Shown: piece by piece, positions 17,330-25,273 of the stretch
Layout: every line of letters starts with the position of its first letter
Numbering within the stretch: position 1 is the first letter of the stretch
From: Devosia sp. FKR38
GTDB lineage: Bacteria > Pseudomonadota > Alphaproteobacteria > Rhizobiales > Devosiaceae
Direction: 5' to 3'
NCBI RefSeq assembly: GCF_005222805.1
Contig: NZ_STGC01000005.1
Coordinates: 2,251,256 to 2,315,255, forward strand
DNA length: 64,000 nt
Made by a program: the position numbers and the translations under genes
Notes under the pieces: generated by a model
Database searches by the model: none
What the model saw: only the letters and a program-made list of their open reading frames with translations
What the model was told of the DNA's origin: nothing

Positions 17330-18620
17330 TGAACCCGTCCTGCTCTATGGCGCCGGCCGCGAGGCGCTGTCGACCCGTGCCTTTCTCAAGGCGCGCCAGC
17401 CCGATCTCAAGGTCTATGTGACTGTCGACAGCGGCACCGCCGACATCCCCGACACCACCCCGATCACCCCCGACGACCTGCCGAACGCGCTGCGCAACCA
17501 TTTGGTCGGGCATATCGTCAAGAGTCCTGGCGTCTCGCTCTACAAGCCGATCTTCAGCATCGCCCGCGACGCCGGCATTGCCGTCACCTCCAACCTCAAC
17601 CTGTGGGGCGGCGCCTATCGCAATGGCCGCACGGTCATCGCCATCACCGGCACCAAGGGCAAATCCACCACCGCCACGCTGGTGCATCTGATGTTGACGC
17701 GCTCGCGCATCGACGCGGGCCTGGCTGGCAATGTGGGCCTGGCGCCGCTCGACATCGCCGACCGCCATGCCGTGGTGATCTTCGAGCTGTCCAGCTACCA
17801 GACCGCCGACATGGCCTTTCTGCCCGATATCGCGGCGGTCACCAATCTCTACCCCGAGCATGTCGACTGGCATGGCTCGCTTGAGCATTACTATCGCGAC
17901 AAGCTGCACCTGATCGACCGTGACGGCGGCTTCCCGGTCGCCCTCGGCGCGGCGGCACAGGGCAATACCCGCGTCGCCATGGCCGTGCGGGACCATCGCC
18001 GACTGCTTCGTCCGCTGTCACCTGATGAACTAGCCGCCGTCGACCCCGCCATTGACCGCTCACGGCTCAAGGGCGCGCACAATCGCGACAATGCCAGGCT
18101 CGCCGCACAGATTGCGCTGGCCGCCGGCGGCACGCTGGACGGCATTGTGCAGGGCATCCGCGCCTTCTCGCCGCTGCCGCACCGGCTGGAAGAACACAGT
18201 TACGGGGAGACCTTGTTTGTCGACGATTCCATCTCGACAACGCCCGAGGCGACCAAGGCCGCCCTCGCCGCCTATGCTGGGCGGCGCCTGGCGCTGATTG
18301 CCGGCGGGCATGAGCGCGAGCAGGACTATGCGGACCTGGCCAGCCGTCTCATCGGCTATGGCGTAACCACCATCGCCTGCCTGCCGGTCACCGGCACCCG
18401 CCTCGCCAGTGCCACGCGCACCGCTGCCCCCCATATCGGCATCATCGAGGCGCCTGATCTGGCCTCGGCCATGCAGGCCCTGTTCGACCGTCGCGACGAC
18501 TATGACACGGTGATCCTCTCCCCCGGCGCGCCCTCCTACAATCAGTTCAAGAACTTCGAGGAGCGGGGCGATCGTTTCATCGCCCTGGCGCGCGAACTCT
18601 TCGGGAAAACACCATCATGA
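17319..18620 (+). CDS. murD2: UDP-MurNAc-L-Ala--L-glutamate ligase (MurD2 type)
   Basis: 433-residue Mur ligase. The order is MurD-like: substrate loop VKSPGVSLYKPI, ATP loop GTKGKSTT at residues 111-118, ELSSYQ, HVDWHGSLEHYYRDK, HNRDNARLA, DDSISTTPEATKAAL and SPGAPSYNQFKNFEERG. Its translation is coupled to murL (11-base overlap), so I assign the MurD2 role: adding L-Glu to UDP-MurNAc-L-Ala for MurL to epimerise. Ordinary MurD uses D-Glu and sits in the dcw cluster, which is not here. Substrate choice is inferred from context. Confidence 0.84.
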   Translation: MRFDEPVLLYGAGREALSTRAFLKARQPDLKVYVTVDSGTADIPDTTPITPDDLPNALRNHLVGHIVKSPGVSLYKPIFSIARDAGIAVTSNLNLWGGAYRNGRTVIAITGTKGKSTTATLVHLMLTRSRIDAGLAGNVGLAPLDIADRHAVVIFELSSYQTADMAFLPDIAAVTNLYPEHVDWHGSLEHYYRDKLHLIDRDGGFPVALGAAAQGNTRVAMAVRDHRRLLRPLSPDELAAVDPAIDRSRLKGAHNRDNARLAAQIALAAGGTLDGIVQGIRAFSPLPHRLEEHSYGETLFVDDSISTTPEATKAALAAYAGRRLALIAGGHEREQDYADLASRLIGYGVTTIACLPVTGTRLASATRTAAPHIGIIEAPDLASAMQALFDRRDDYDTVILSPGAPSYNQFKNFEERGDRFIALARELFGKTPS

Positions 18621-18949
18621 ACGGCGCCGTCTATCTGGCGATAGCCATCATCGGCGAGGTCATTGCAACCTCGTTTCTGCGCGCCTCGTCTGGCTTCACC
18701 CAGCTCGTCCCCACCATCGTGGTGGTGCTGGGCTATGGCATCACCTTCTATTTCTTCTCGCTGGCGCTGCAGACCATTCCGGTGGGTATTGGCTACGCCA
18801 TCTGGTCGGGCGTGGGCATCGTGCTGGTGTCTGTTATTGCCTATTTTGCCTATGGGCAGACGCTGGACCTGCCCGCACTTGTGGGCATGGGGCTGATCCT
18901 GGCAGGCGTGCTCGTCATCAATCTGTTTTCACACTCGAGCGCGCACTAG
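18617..18949 (+). CDS. Small multidrug resistance (SMR) family transporter
   Basis: 110 residues, four membrane helices, with the essential proton/drug-binding Glu at position 14 in AIIGEVIATSFLRAS. This fits the EmrE-type SMR subfamily (also WSGVGIVLVSVIAYFAYGQ). The gene starts inside the murD2 stop (ATGA), so it is part of the same operon, although no peptidoglycan role is known for SMR proteins. Its stop overlaps the convergent TPR gene by four bases (CTAG). Confidence 0.93.
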   Translation: MNGAVYLAIAIIGEVIATSFLRASSGFTQLVPTIVVVLGYGITFYFFSLALQTIPVGIGYAIWSGVGIVLVSVIAYFAYGQTLDLPALVGMGLILAGVLVINLFSHSSAH

Positions 18950-20700
18950 AAGCCGTTGACCAGCGACGCCTGCGGCACGCCAGCCGCCAGCAGCGCGACA
19001 CGGGCCTGTTCAATCAGGGCGGGATCGGCGATGCGCTCGCGCAGACGCGGCAGTATTCCGTTGACGCGGAACGCCGGCACTTCGAGTACCTGGGCCAAAT
19101 AGCGGTTGACAACCGATGCATCTCCGGCGCGCTGCCCGGCCATGATGGCCAGGATCGGCCCCAGTTCCCGATCGGCCCGCGCATAGGTTTCGGCATAGCG
19201 ACGGGCCAGACCCGTATCGCCGCGCTGCAGCGCCTCCAGCGCCGGCGCGCCAAAATACCAATCCGGCGGCTCGGCTGCGCTGTTGAGCGCATCCTGCGCC
19301 ATTTCCGCGGCATCGGTCAGCTCACCCGATAGCGCCAGCAACAGCCCATATCCGGCCAAAGCATCGGCATTGGCGGGATTGAGCTGCAGTGACGAGCTAT
19401 AGGCCGACCGCGCCTGCACCATCGCACCGGCTGCTGCCCGCGTGCGCGCCAGTTGCTCCCACACAAAGCCGCTCGTCGCATCCAGCTGCAAGGCCTGCTT
19501 CAGCAGCGTCTCTGCGCGGCCAATGCTCACAGGACTGGCAAAGCGCTCGCCATTGCGCGTGCCCATCCGGTCAACGATCAGGCTCGCCTCTATGGCCAAC
19601 ATGGCGGCGGTCGGTTCGCCGACGGGCCGAAGCGTGGTGATACAGTCCTGCACCCGATTGGCGGCGGCCTCCGAGCCAATATCGCGATAGCGGTGGAACA
19701 TCATGGTGCAAAGGTAGTCGGTCACCGGACCATCCAGGGACTGGTCCGCATCCAGCCAGGACTGGGCCTTGCGATGCAGCGGCCCGCGCGGACTGCCCAG
19801 GCGCAGGCTCAATTGCCGCGAGACTTCGTCGAGCACCCCCGGTTGCGTCGCCACCGCAGTCGGCTCAGCGATGGACTGGTTCCAGACCACCAGTCCAGAA
19901 TTCACATCGGTCAAAATGGCGCTGAACTGCACCATTTCGCCGTCGGGACGCACGATACCGGTCAGCACATAGTCGGTTGGACTCTCTTCGGCGTTCGACA
20001 CATCGCCGCCGCCATAGCGCACGGTCATCTCGTCGAACAGCTCGAGATCGGTCACCAGCTCGATGGCCAGCCCGCCCGATGGGGCGACAATGCCCTGCAG
20101 CCCGCCCAGCGTCTGAAACTCGACGACCGTCAGGCTGGGACGATCCAGCGCAGCCTCCGTTGCGCTGTCGCCGGCACTGCGGGGCCAAAACGCCACAAGC
20201 GCCAGCGTCAGCACCAACATGCCGGCGAACAACATCAGCAGGGCAAACCAGGACATGCTAAAGCCGCTAGCCCTTGCTGGATCGGTCGGCAGCAATTCTG
20301 GGACAACCGGCGCGGCGACCTCTGCCTCCGTTTCGGCCTCAGGCGCAACGGCAACCGCCGCCTGCACCACGAACTCCGGCACATAGCGCCCCACGGGCAG
20401 GCGAATCTGCAGCGGCTCAGACAGCCCCTCGGTGCGGTAATACTGGTCGAGCAGGGATCGCAGCCGCCGCGCCTGCACCCGCACAATAGGATCGGCCTGC
20501 GGATCGAAGTCCGCCGGGCGCCCCAGAACGTCCACGGCAATGGCATAGGCCTTGATGGCCTGCTCCTGCCCTTCGATCTTCCGGCGGACGATGTAATCGA
20601 GGAACTTGGCCAGCTGCGGCGACCGAGCGATTTCGGGCCATGCGAGCAACCGCTCCAGAGCCTGCATCGCGCTGTCATATGGTTGCGCCGGTACGGCCAC
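18946..20700 (-). CDS. TPR-containing membrane protein with N-terminal regulatory-type domain
   Basis: 584 residues from a GTG start with GGAG six bases upstream. The N-terminal 110 residues (FLDYIVRRKIEGQEQAIKAY, then ADPIVRVQARRLRSLLDQYY) form a domain common in large alphaproteobacterial signalling proteins, often labelled adenylate-cyclase-like although no cyclase domain is present. One membrane helix follows around residues 145-170 (FALLMLFAGMLVLTLALVAF), then a long periplasmic part with TPR-like helices (LQLNPANADALAGYGLLLAL). Role unknown, probably signalling. Confidence 0.75.
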   Translation of the reverse strand: MAVPAQPYDSAMQALERLLAWPEIARSPQLAKFLDYIVRRKIEGQEQAIKAYAIAVDVLGRPADFDPQADPIVRVQARRLRSLLDQYYRTEGLSEPLQIRLPVGRYVPEFVVQAAVAVAPEAETEAEVAAPVVPELLPTDPARASGFSMSWFALLMLFAGMLVLTLALVAFWPRSAGDSATEAALDRPSLTVVEFQTLGGLQGIVAPSGGLAIELVTDLELFDEMTVRYGGGDVSNAEESPTDYVLTGIVRPDGEMVQFSAILTDVNSGLVVWNQSIAEPTAVATQPGVLDEVSRQLSLRLGSPRGPLHRKAQSWLDADQSLDGPVTDYLCTMMFHRYRDIGSEAAANRVQDCITTLRPVGEPTAAMLAIEASLIVDRMGTRNGERFASPVSIGRAETLLKQALQLDATSGFVWEQLARTRAAAGAMVQARSAYSSSLQLNPANADALAGYGLLLALSGELTDAAEMAQDALNSAAEPPDWYFGAPALEALQRGDTGLARRYAETYARADRELGPILAIMAGQRAGDASVVNRYLAQVLEVPAFRVNGILPRLRERIADPALIEQARVALLAAGVPQASLVNGF

Positions 20701-20717
20701 GACAGACTCCGCCTCAA

Positions 20718-20746
20718 GGCGCGATTTGGCGCGATTTACATGTAAA
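20718..20746. promoter_or_regulatory. Tandem repeat plus palindrome in the TPR gene promoter
   Basis: GGCGCGATTT occurs twice in tandem (20718-20727, 20728-20737) and runs into the perfect 12-base palindrome TTTACATGTAAA (20735-20746). It lies 18-46 bases before the GTG of the TPR gene, where an operator would sit. Confidence 0.5.
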
Positions 20747-20845
20747 ACGCAAGACCCGTTACATCCTGTTACCCGAGTTTATCTAGCCACCGAACGAACT
20801 ATGCCGCATATGTGATGGTATATAGTGCGGCGGCGGTATTTAATT

Positions 20846-20874
20846 GATGTGTTGGGCTAGGCCCCCGACACATC
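20846..20874. other. Inverted repeat before the receiver-domain gene
   Basis: GATGTGT (20846-20852) and ACACATC (20868-20874) flank a partly self-complementary centre (GGGCTAGGCCC). It may be a leader hairpin or an operator, roughly 100 bases before the GTG at 20978. Confidence 0.4.
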
Positions 20875-20977
20875 TGTTCGCCCCCCTTCACTATCACTTC
20901 CTGACCAGCGGTTTTTTTCGCCGTGGCCGGTAGTTGCGTATGAATTGTCCGAACGGCACGGACCCACGAGGCACATT

Positions 20978-21424
20978 GTGAACGACTACGGTGACAGCGC
21001 GCCTCAACTGGCGTTGGTGGATGATGATTCCTTCTCGGCGGACCTGCTGATGCGGACGCTGGACGCCCATGGGGCGCCAGCCATGCAGTGGTATGGCAAT
21101 GCCGATCGCGGCGCAGCGCTGCTCTCCGGCGTGCTGGGGGGACAGTCGCGGCATTGGCCCAAGGCGGTGATCGTGGATCTCAAGGCCCACAGCGGCGCCA
21201 ATCTGGAGTTCGTCACTGCGGTTCGGCGCCTGATCGCCGGCAAGGGCATTGACCTGCTGGTGCTCACCGCGGACCGCGATGCCGCTGCCCGGGCAGAGCT
21301 GCTGGCAGCCGGCGCCGCCGCCATATTTACCCGCCATGCGGACATCGCGGCCTATCGCGACGAAGCCCTGGCAATTGTCGAATTCTGGTCGCTGTCCCAG
21401 CGTCCAGAAGCTGTTGGCATGTAG
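20978..21424 (+). CDS. Stand-alone response-regulator receiver domain
   Basis: 148 residues from a GTG start with GAGG six bases upstream; a TTG at 20945 is a weaker choice. A single receiver domain is visible: the acidic pocket ALVDDDSF, the phospho-acceptor Asp in AVIVDLKAHSG, and the switch Thr in LLVLTADRD. The conserved Lys after beta-5 is not seen (AAAIFTRHADI), which may alter phosphorylation. No output domain or adjacent kinase is present. It is divergent from the TPR protein. Confidence 0.78.
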   Translation: MNDYGDSAPQLALVDDDSFSADLLMRTLDAHGAPAMQWYGNADRGAALLSGVLGGQSRHWPKAVIVDLKAHSGANLEFVTAVRRLIAGKGIDLLVLTADRDAAARAELLAAGAAAIFTRHADIAAYRDEALAIVEFWSLSQRPEAVGM

Positions 21425-21445
21425 CGCCTGCGTCCACAGGCTGCA

Positions 21446-21680
21446 TGTCAGGCCCGGAGGGGTGTCGCAATCGGTTCTCGGACCGTCTGCATTCCCAGGC
21501 ATCCCTCCGGCCATTGTTCCCCGTTTGCCGATCCTTCTCGGCAAGCGGGCCGGGCCTTCCCTCGGGGAGGCCCAGGTCGGGGCGCGACGTCACCTCCCTG
21601 ACGTCTGCGCACGGGGGGAGAAGCAAAGCTGCATGGGCGCTTGTCCCTCGAGCGCGCCGCGGCACACCGTGCTTCTCCCC
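21446..21680. ncRNA. Hairpin-dense intergenic region, candidate structured RNA
   Basis: Between two convergent genes, back-to-back stems occupy nearly every base. CCGGAGGG (21454-61) pairs with CCCTCCGG (21503-10). CCCGTTTGCCGA (21520-31) pairs with TCGGCAAGCGGG (21538-49). GGGCCTTCC (21552-60) pairs with GGGAGGCCC (21565-73). GCGCGACGTCA (21582-92) pairs with TGACGTC-T-GCGC (21599-610). GGGGAGAAGC (21615-24) pairs with GCTTCTCCCC (21671-80). No signature of tmRNA, RNase P, SRP or 6S RNA was recognised and no U-run fixes the strand. A cluster of extragenic palindromes is the alternative. Confidence 0.35.
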
Positions 21681-21688
21681 GCGGCCCC

Positions 21689-22492
21689 CTATCCCCCCAT
21701 CATGATGATCTGCCCGCCCGCTGCGGCCGTCGCTGCGTCCCGCAGAACCGGCCGCGCCCAGGGTGCAATCAACGCCGGCGGCGGCAGGATGATCCAGCCA
21801 TCGGCATCGCCAGCCGCGCAATAGTCAGCCCCGACCACGCCCAGCGCGGTCAGCGCACAGACCAGCGCTGCGCGGTCGTCGTGGTTGGTCACGCTGGCAA
21901 AGCTTGCGCCGGCCAATCGCCCCGGCAGATGGAGTCGCAGCAGGCGATCCAGCGTCCCGTCTGCCACCAGCGCTGTATAGTAGCGGTCCGAGCGACTGCC
22001 GCGCCCACCCTTGTGCGGGGCCGGATTAGCGAGCATCAGGCCGAGAAAGCTATTGGGGAACGCCTCGGCGATGGCGAGTTCGTGAATGGCCTGGGGATGG
22101 CCGGCGGCGCCCAATTGCCCGGACTCCATCACCAGCCGGGCACAGGCATTGGTGGCGGCGTTGAGCAGGCGGCCATTGCCGCTATTGGATTGCGCCAGCT
22201 TGCCAATGGCCTCGCGCAGCGGGCGCACGCTGAGCAGGCGTTCGGCCGCTCGGTAGCTGTCGATCAGCCCCAGATCGCCGCGCAGCGGCCCATCAAAGGC
22301 TGCGGCCAGCAGGGGCGTGTCTGCAATGGTGGCCAACAGCGTCTGCCGCCGGTCGTCGTCCTGCGCGGTGAAGCGGGCGATCGTCCAGTCAATCGTCTGG
22401 GCATCCCAGCGCAGCAGACACACCGCGCTGGAGCGCTGCCGCAGCGACCAGCCGATATCGACGCCGAGGACGGCCCCAGAGACAGGCAGCAT
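21689..22492 (-). CDS. DUF429-like protein (RNase H-like fold)
   Basis: 267 residues from the ATG at 22492, which overlaps the stop of the SDR gene (ATGA). The beginning GAVLGVDIGWS, AAFDGPLRGD in the middle and IAEAFPNSFLGLML later resemble the DUF429 group of predicted nucleases with an RNase H-like core; the assignment is moderate. It ends with a Gly/Met-rich tail (GGQIIMMGG). It is the last gene on the minus strand before the hairpin-dense region and may be read through from the sugar cluster. Confidence 0.55.
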   Translation of the reverse strand: MLPVSGAVLGVDIGWSLRQRSSAVCLLRWDAQTIDWTIARFTAQDDDRRQTLLATIADTPLLAAAFDGPLRGDLGLIDSYRAAERLLSVRPLREAIGKLAQSNSGNGRLLNAATNACARLVMESGQLGAAGHPQAIHELAIAEAFPNSFLGLMLANPAPHKGGRGSRSDRYYTALVADGTLDRLLRLHLPGRLAGASFASVTNHDDRAALVCALTALGVVGADYCAAGDADGWIILPPPALIAPWARPVLRDAATAAAGGQIIMMGG

Positions 22493-23277
22493 CAGACGGT
22501 CTGCAGCCAGCCGCCGTCCACGAAATAGGTCGAGCCCGTCGAATAGCTCGCCTTGTCCGAACACATGAAGACGAAGAAATTGGCCAGCTCTTCTGGCGTC
22601 GCAAAGCGCTTCATGCCACCGGCAGCATCGGCGACACCCTGCAGATGCGCCTGCCAGCCATCCTCGCCGGCAATCTGCTTGGCCGTCTTGATCCAGTCCG
22701 GCGTCAGCACCAGCCCCGGATTGATGGTGTTGACCCGGATATTGCTGCCCACCACCTCATTGGCCAGCGTCTTGGAGAACATCATCAAGGCGGCCTTGGT
22801 GGTGTTGTAAATCGGCTCATACCACAGCGGCTGCACGGCACAGATCGAAGCATTGTGCAGCACCACGCCACCGCCACGCGTCTTCATGGCCGGCACCAGC
22901 CCGCGCGCCAACCGCACGGCGGCCATCACATGCAGGTCCCAGTAATACTGCCACTTGGCGTCGTCAGCCTCGGCAATGGTCTCGTTGGAGCCCGTGCCGG
23001 CGTTGTTGATCAGGATATCGGCGCCGCCAAAGGCCTTGATCGTGCCGGCGATCACCGCATCGCATCCCTCGGCGGTGGCGACATCGGCGGCGATCGCCGT
23101 GGTGATCACGCCGTAGCGGTCGGCAATGCGCGAGGCTTCGTCATCGGCCCGATCGCGATTGCGCCCGACCAGCACCAGATTGGCGCCCTCGGCCGCCAGG
23201 CCCTCGGCCACGGCCAGGCCAATACCCACCGTGCCACCAGTGATGACCGCGACCTTGTCGCGCAGGTTGAGATCCAT
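22492..23277 (-). CDS. SDR-family oxidoreductase
   Basis: 261 residues of the classical short-chain dehydrogenase type. The cofactor motif is ITGGTVGIG near the N-terminus, NNAG follows (DILINNAGTGS), and the catalytic Tyr-x-x-x-Lys is YNTTK with a Ser just before it (NASICAVQPL). The C-terminal region YSTGSTYFVDGGWLQ is typical. The context is a carbohydrate cluster with an MDR dehydrogenase and a sugar ABC importer, so a sugar or polyol is the likely substrate. Confidence 0.9.
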   Translation of the reverse strand: MDLNLRDKVAVITGGTVGIGLAVAEGLAAEGANLVLVGRNRDRADDEASRIADRYGVITTAIAADVATAEGCDAVIAGTIKAFGGADILINNAGTGSNETIAEADDAKWQYYWDLHVMAAVRLARGLVPAMKTRGGGVVLHNASICAVQPLWYEPIYNTTKAALMMFSKTLANEVVGSNIRVNTINPGLVLTPDWIKTAKQIAGEDGWQAHLQGVADAAGGMKRFATPEELANFFVFMCSDKASYSTGSTYFVDGGWLQTV

Positions 23278-23311
23278 ACTGTCCTCCCTGTGGCCGCCGG
23301 TCCCAATCGGG

Positions 23312-24358
23312 TTAGCTGGCGACCTTGATCTGCAGTTTCACATCGCTGGGCCGCGCCTCGACGGCCCGGTCAAACGCCGCCTTGGAATCCTCAAAGGCAA
23401 AAGTCTCCGAGATCAGCGGCTTGAGATCGACCTTGCCCGAGGCAATCAGCGCAATGGCGCGATCATACTGATGCGCATAGCGGAACACATTCTCGATGCG
23501 CAGCTCCTTGACCGAGGCTCCGGCGACATCGACCGCCACCGGCTCGACCGGCAGGCCGACCACGACGATGCAACCGCCCGGACGCGGCAGGTCCATGATG
23601 GTCTTCCAGGCGTGCGGCGACCCCGAGCATTCAAACACCACATCGGCGCCCCAGCCCTCGGTCAACCGAGCAACTTCGGCCACGATGTTCTTGTCGCGGA
23701 TATTGACCGGGATGATGCCCTGATACTGCGCCGCAATGTCGAGCTTGGGTTGGGCGAGATCAGCAACGATCACACGGGCACAGCCACCCGCCAGCGCCGC
23801 CAGCGCCACCATGGTGCCAATCGGCCCTGCCCCCAACACCACGGCGGTGTCGCCGGGCGTAATGCGCGCCTTGGTGGCCGCCTGCATGCCCACCGCGAAG
23901 GGTTCCACCATGGCGCCTTCGGCAAAGCTGACATGGTCAGGCAGTTTGAAGGTGTAATTGGCCGGATGCACCACCTGCGGCGTCAGCACGCCATGCACCG
24001 GCGGCGTCGCCCAGAACTGCACGGCCGGATCGACATTATACATGCCCAGCCGGCTGGCCCGCGAATTGGCATCGGGAATGCCCGGCTCCATGCAGACTCG
24101 ATCACCCACCTTGAGATGGGTGACACCCGCCCCGACCTCGGTCACCGTGCCAGCCGCTTCATGCCCCAGCACCATGGGCGCATTGACCACAAAGGGGCCG
24201 ATCTTGCCATGGGTGTAATAATGCACATCCGAGCCGCACACACCCACGGTGTGAATGGCGATGCCGACCATGCCCGGGCCGACATCGAGCGGCATGTCGA
24301 TCTCGCGCAGGGCCAGCTCGTGCTGGCGTTCGAGGACAAGGGCGCGCACTTTGGTCAT
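23312..24358 (-). CDS. Zinc-type NAD(P)-dependent alcohol dehydrogenase, polyol (xylitol/sorbitol) type
   Basis: 348 residues from the ATG at 24358, backed by AGGAA. The catalytic zinc region is present ([21 protein letters not shown]), as is the Rossmann GAGPIGTM motif. The four structural-zinc cysteines of many MDR enzymes are missing; the loop reads [19 protein letters not shown], as in the rhizobial xylitol-dehydrogenase-like group. It lies downstream of the frc-type importer genes with 123 bases between. A polyol substrate is inferred. Confidence 0.88.
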   Translation of the reverse strand: MTKVRALVLERQHELALREIDMPLDVGPGMVGIAIHTVGVCGSDVHYYTHGKIGPFVVNAPMVLGHEAAGTVTEVGAGVTHLKVGDRVCMEPGIPDANSRASRLGMYNVDPAVQFWATPPVHGVLTPQVVHPANYTFKLPDHVSFAEGAMVEPFAVGMQAATKARITPGDTAVVLGAGPIGTMVALAALAGGCARVIVADLAQPKLDIAAQYQGIIPVNIRDKNIVAEVARLTEGWGADVVFECSGSPHAWKTIMDLPRPGGCIVVVGLPVEPVAVDVAGASVKELRIENVFRYAHQYDRAIALIASGKVDLKPLISETFAFEDSKAAFDRAVEARPSDVKLQIKVAS

Positions 24359-24481
24359 GGTGGTTTCCTGGAGCATCATAGAGCTGCGGGCGCATCAAAC
24401 ATTGTTGCGCCCGCCACAGTTCTAGCCTAGTCCATGGTCGCCGCGAAGGGCGCCGCACCGCCTTTGCGTACGGCTCCAGCC

Positions 24482-25273
24482 TCAGGCGACGGCCATGTCT
24501 TCAGTCTCGGGCGGTTGCATGGCGCCCGTCATGATCGCCACCGCGTCGGACATCGAATAGTCCTTGGGCCGGATCACCGCGATCCGCTTGCCCAGCCGGT
24601 GGATATGGATGCGGTCGGCCACCTCGAACACATGAGGCATGTTGTGGCTGATCAGGATGATCGGAATGCCGCGCGAACGGACATCCAGGATCAGCTCAAG
24701 CACCCGGCGCGATTCCTTGACGCCCAGTGCGGCCGTCGGTTCATCAAGAATGATGATCTTGGACCCGAAGGCCGCCGCCCGGGCCACCGCGACGCCCTGG
24801 CGCTGCCCGCCCGACAGCGTCTCGACCGCCTGGTTGATGTCCTGGATGGTCATCAGCCCCAACTCGCTCAGCTTCTCACGGGCAAACTTCTGCATGTGGC
24901 TGCGGTCCATCATGCGGAACAGCGAGCCCATGATGCCGGGTTTGCGCACCTCGCGCCCCAGGAACATGTTGTCGGCAATCGACAGCGCCGGCGACAGCGC
25001 CAGGTTCTGATACACCGTCTCGATGCCGGCATTGCGGGCATCTTCCGGCGAGCGGAAGCTCACTGGCTTGCCCTCGAGCTCAATGGTGCCATGGTCGGGC
25101 AGGATGGCGCCGCTGATCGCCTTGATCAGCGTCGACTTGCCCGCGCCATTGTCCCCGATCACCGCCAGAATTTCACCCGGATAGAGATCGAAGTCCGCGC
25201 CGTTGAGGGCCACCACGGTGCCATAGCGCTTGAGCAGGCCACGCGCCTTCAGGATTGGCTCGATCTTACTCAT
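24482..25273 (-). CDS. frcA: Sugar ABC transporter ATP-binding protein (FrcA type)
   Basis: 263 residues, a single ABC domain, as in FrcA of rhizobial fructose importers and unlike the double-domain RbsA/XylG type. Walker A is GDNGAGKST, the signature is LSGGQRQG and Walker B is IIILDEPTAALG. The ATG at 25273 overlaps the permease stop (ATGA). It is probably the energy-coupling subunit of the adjacent FrcC-like channel. The true sugar is not fixed by sequence. Confidence 0.9.
   Translation of the reverse strand: MSKIEPILKARGLLKRYGTVVALNGADFDLYPGEILAVIGDNGAGKSTLIKAISGAILPDHGTIELEGKPVSFRSPEDARNAGIETVYQNLALSPALSIADNMFLGREVRKPGIMGSLFRMMDRSHMQKFAREKLSELGLMTIQDINQAVETLSGGQRQGVAVARAAAFGSKIIILDEPTAALGVKESRRVLELILDVRSRGIPIILISHNMPHVFEVADRIHIHRLGKRIAVIRPKDYSMSDAVAIMTGAMQPPETEDMAVA

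Noticed and set aside
17319..18620. Ordinary D-glutamate-adding MurD
   Set aside because: It lies outside any dcw cluster and overlaps a MurL-type gene, so MurD2 fits better; not excluded by sequence alone.
21446..21680. tmRNA, RNase P, SRP or 6S RNA in the hairpin-rich gap
   Set aside because: No tag-peptide codons, no GAGGAAAGTCC core, no GGAA-tetraloop SRP domain and no long 6S-like central bubble could be found; a covariance scan would settle it.
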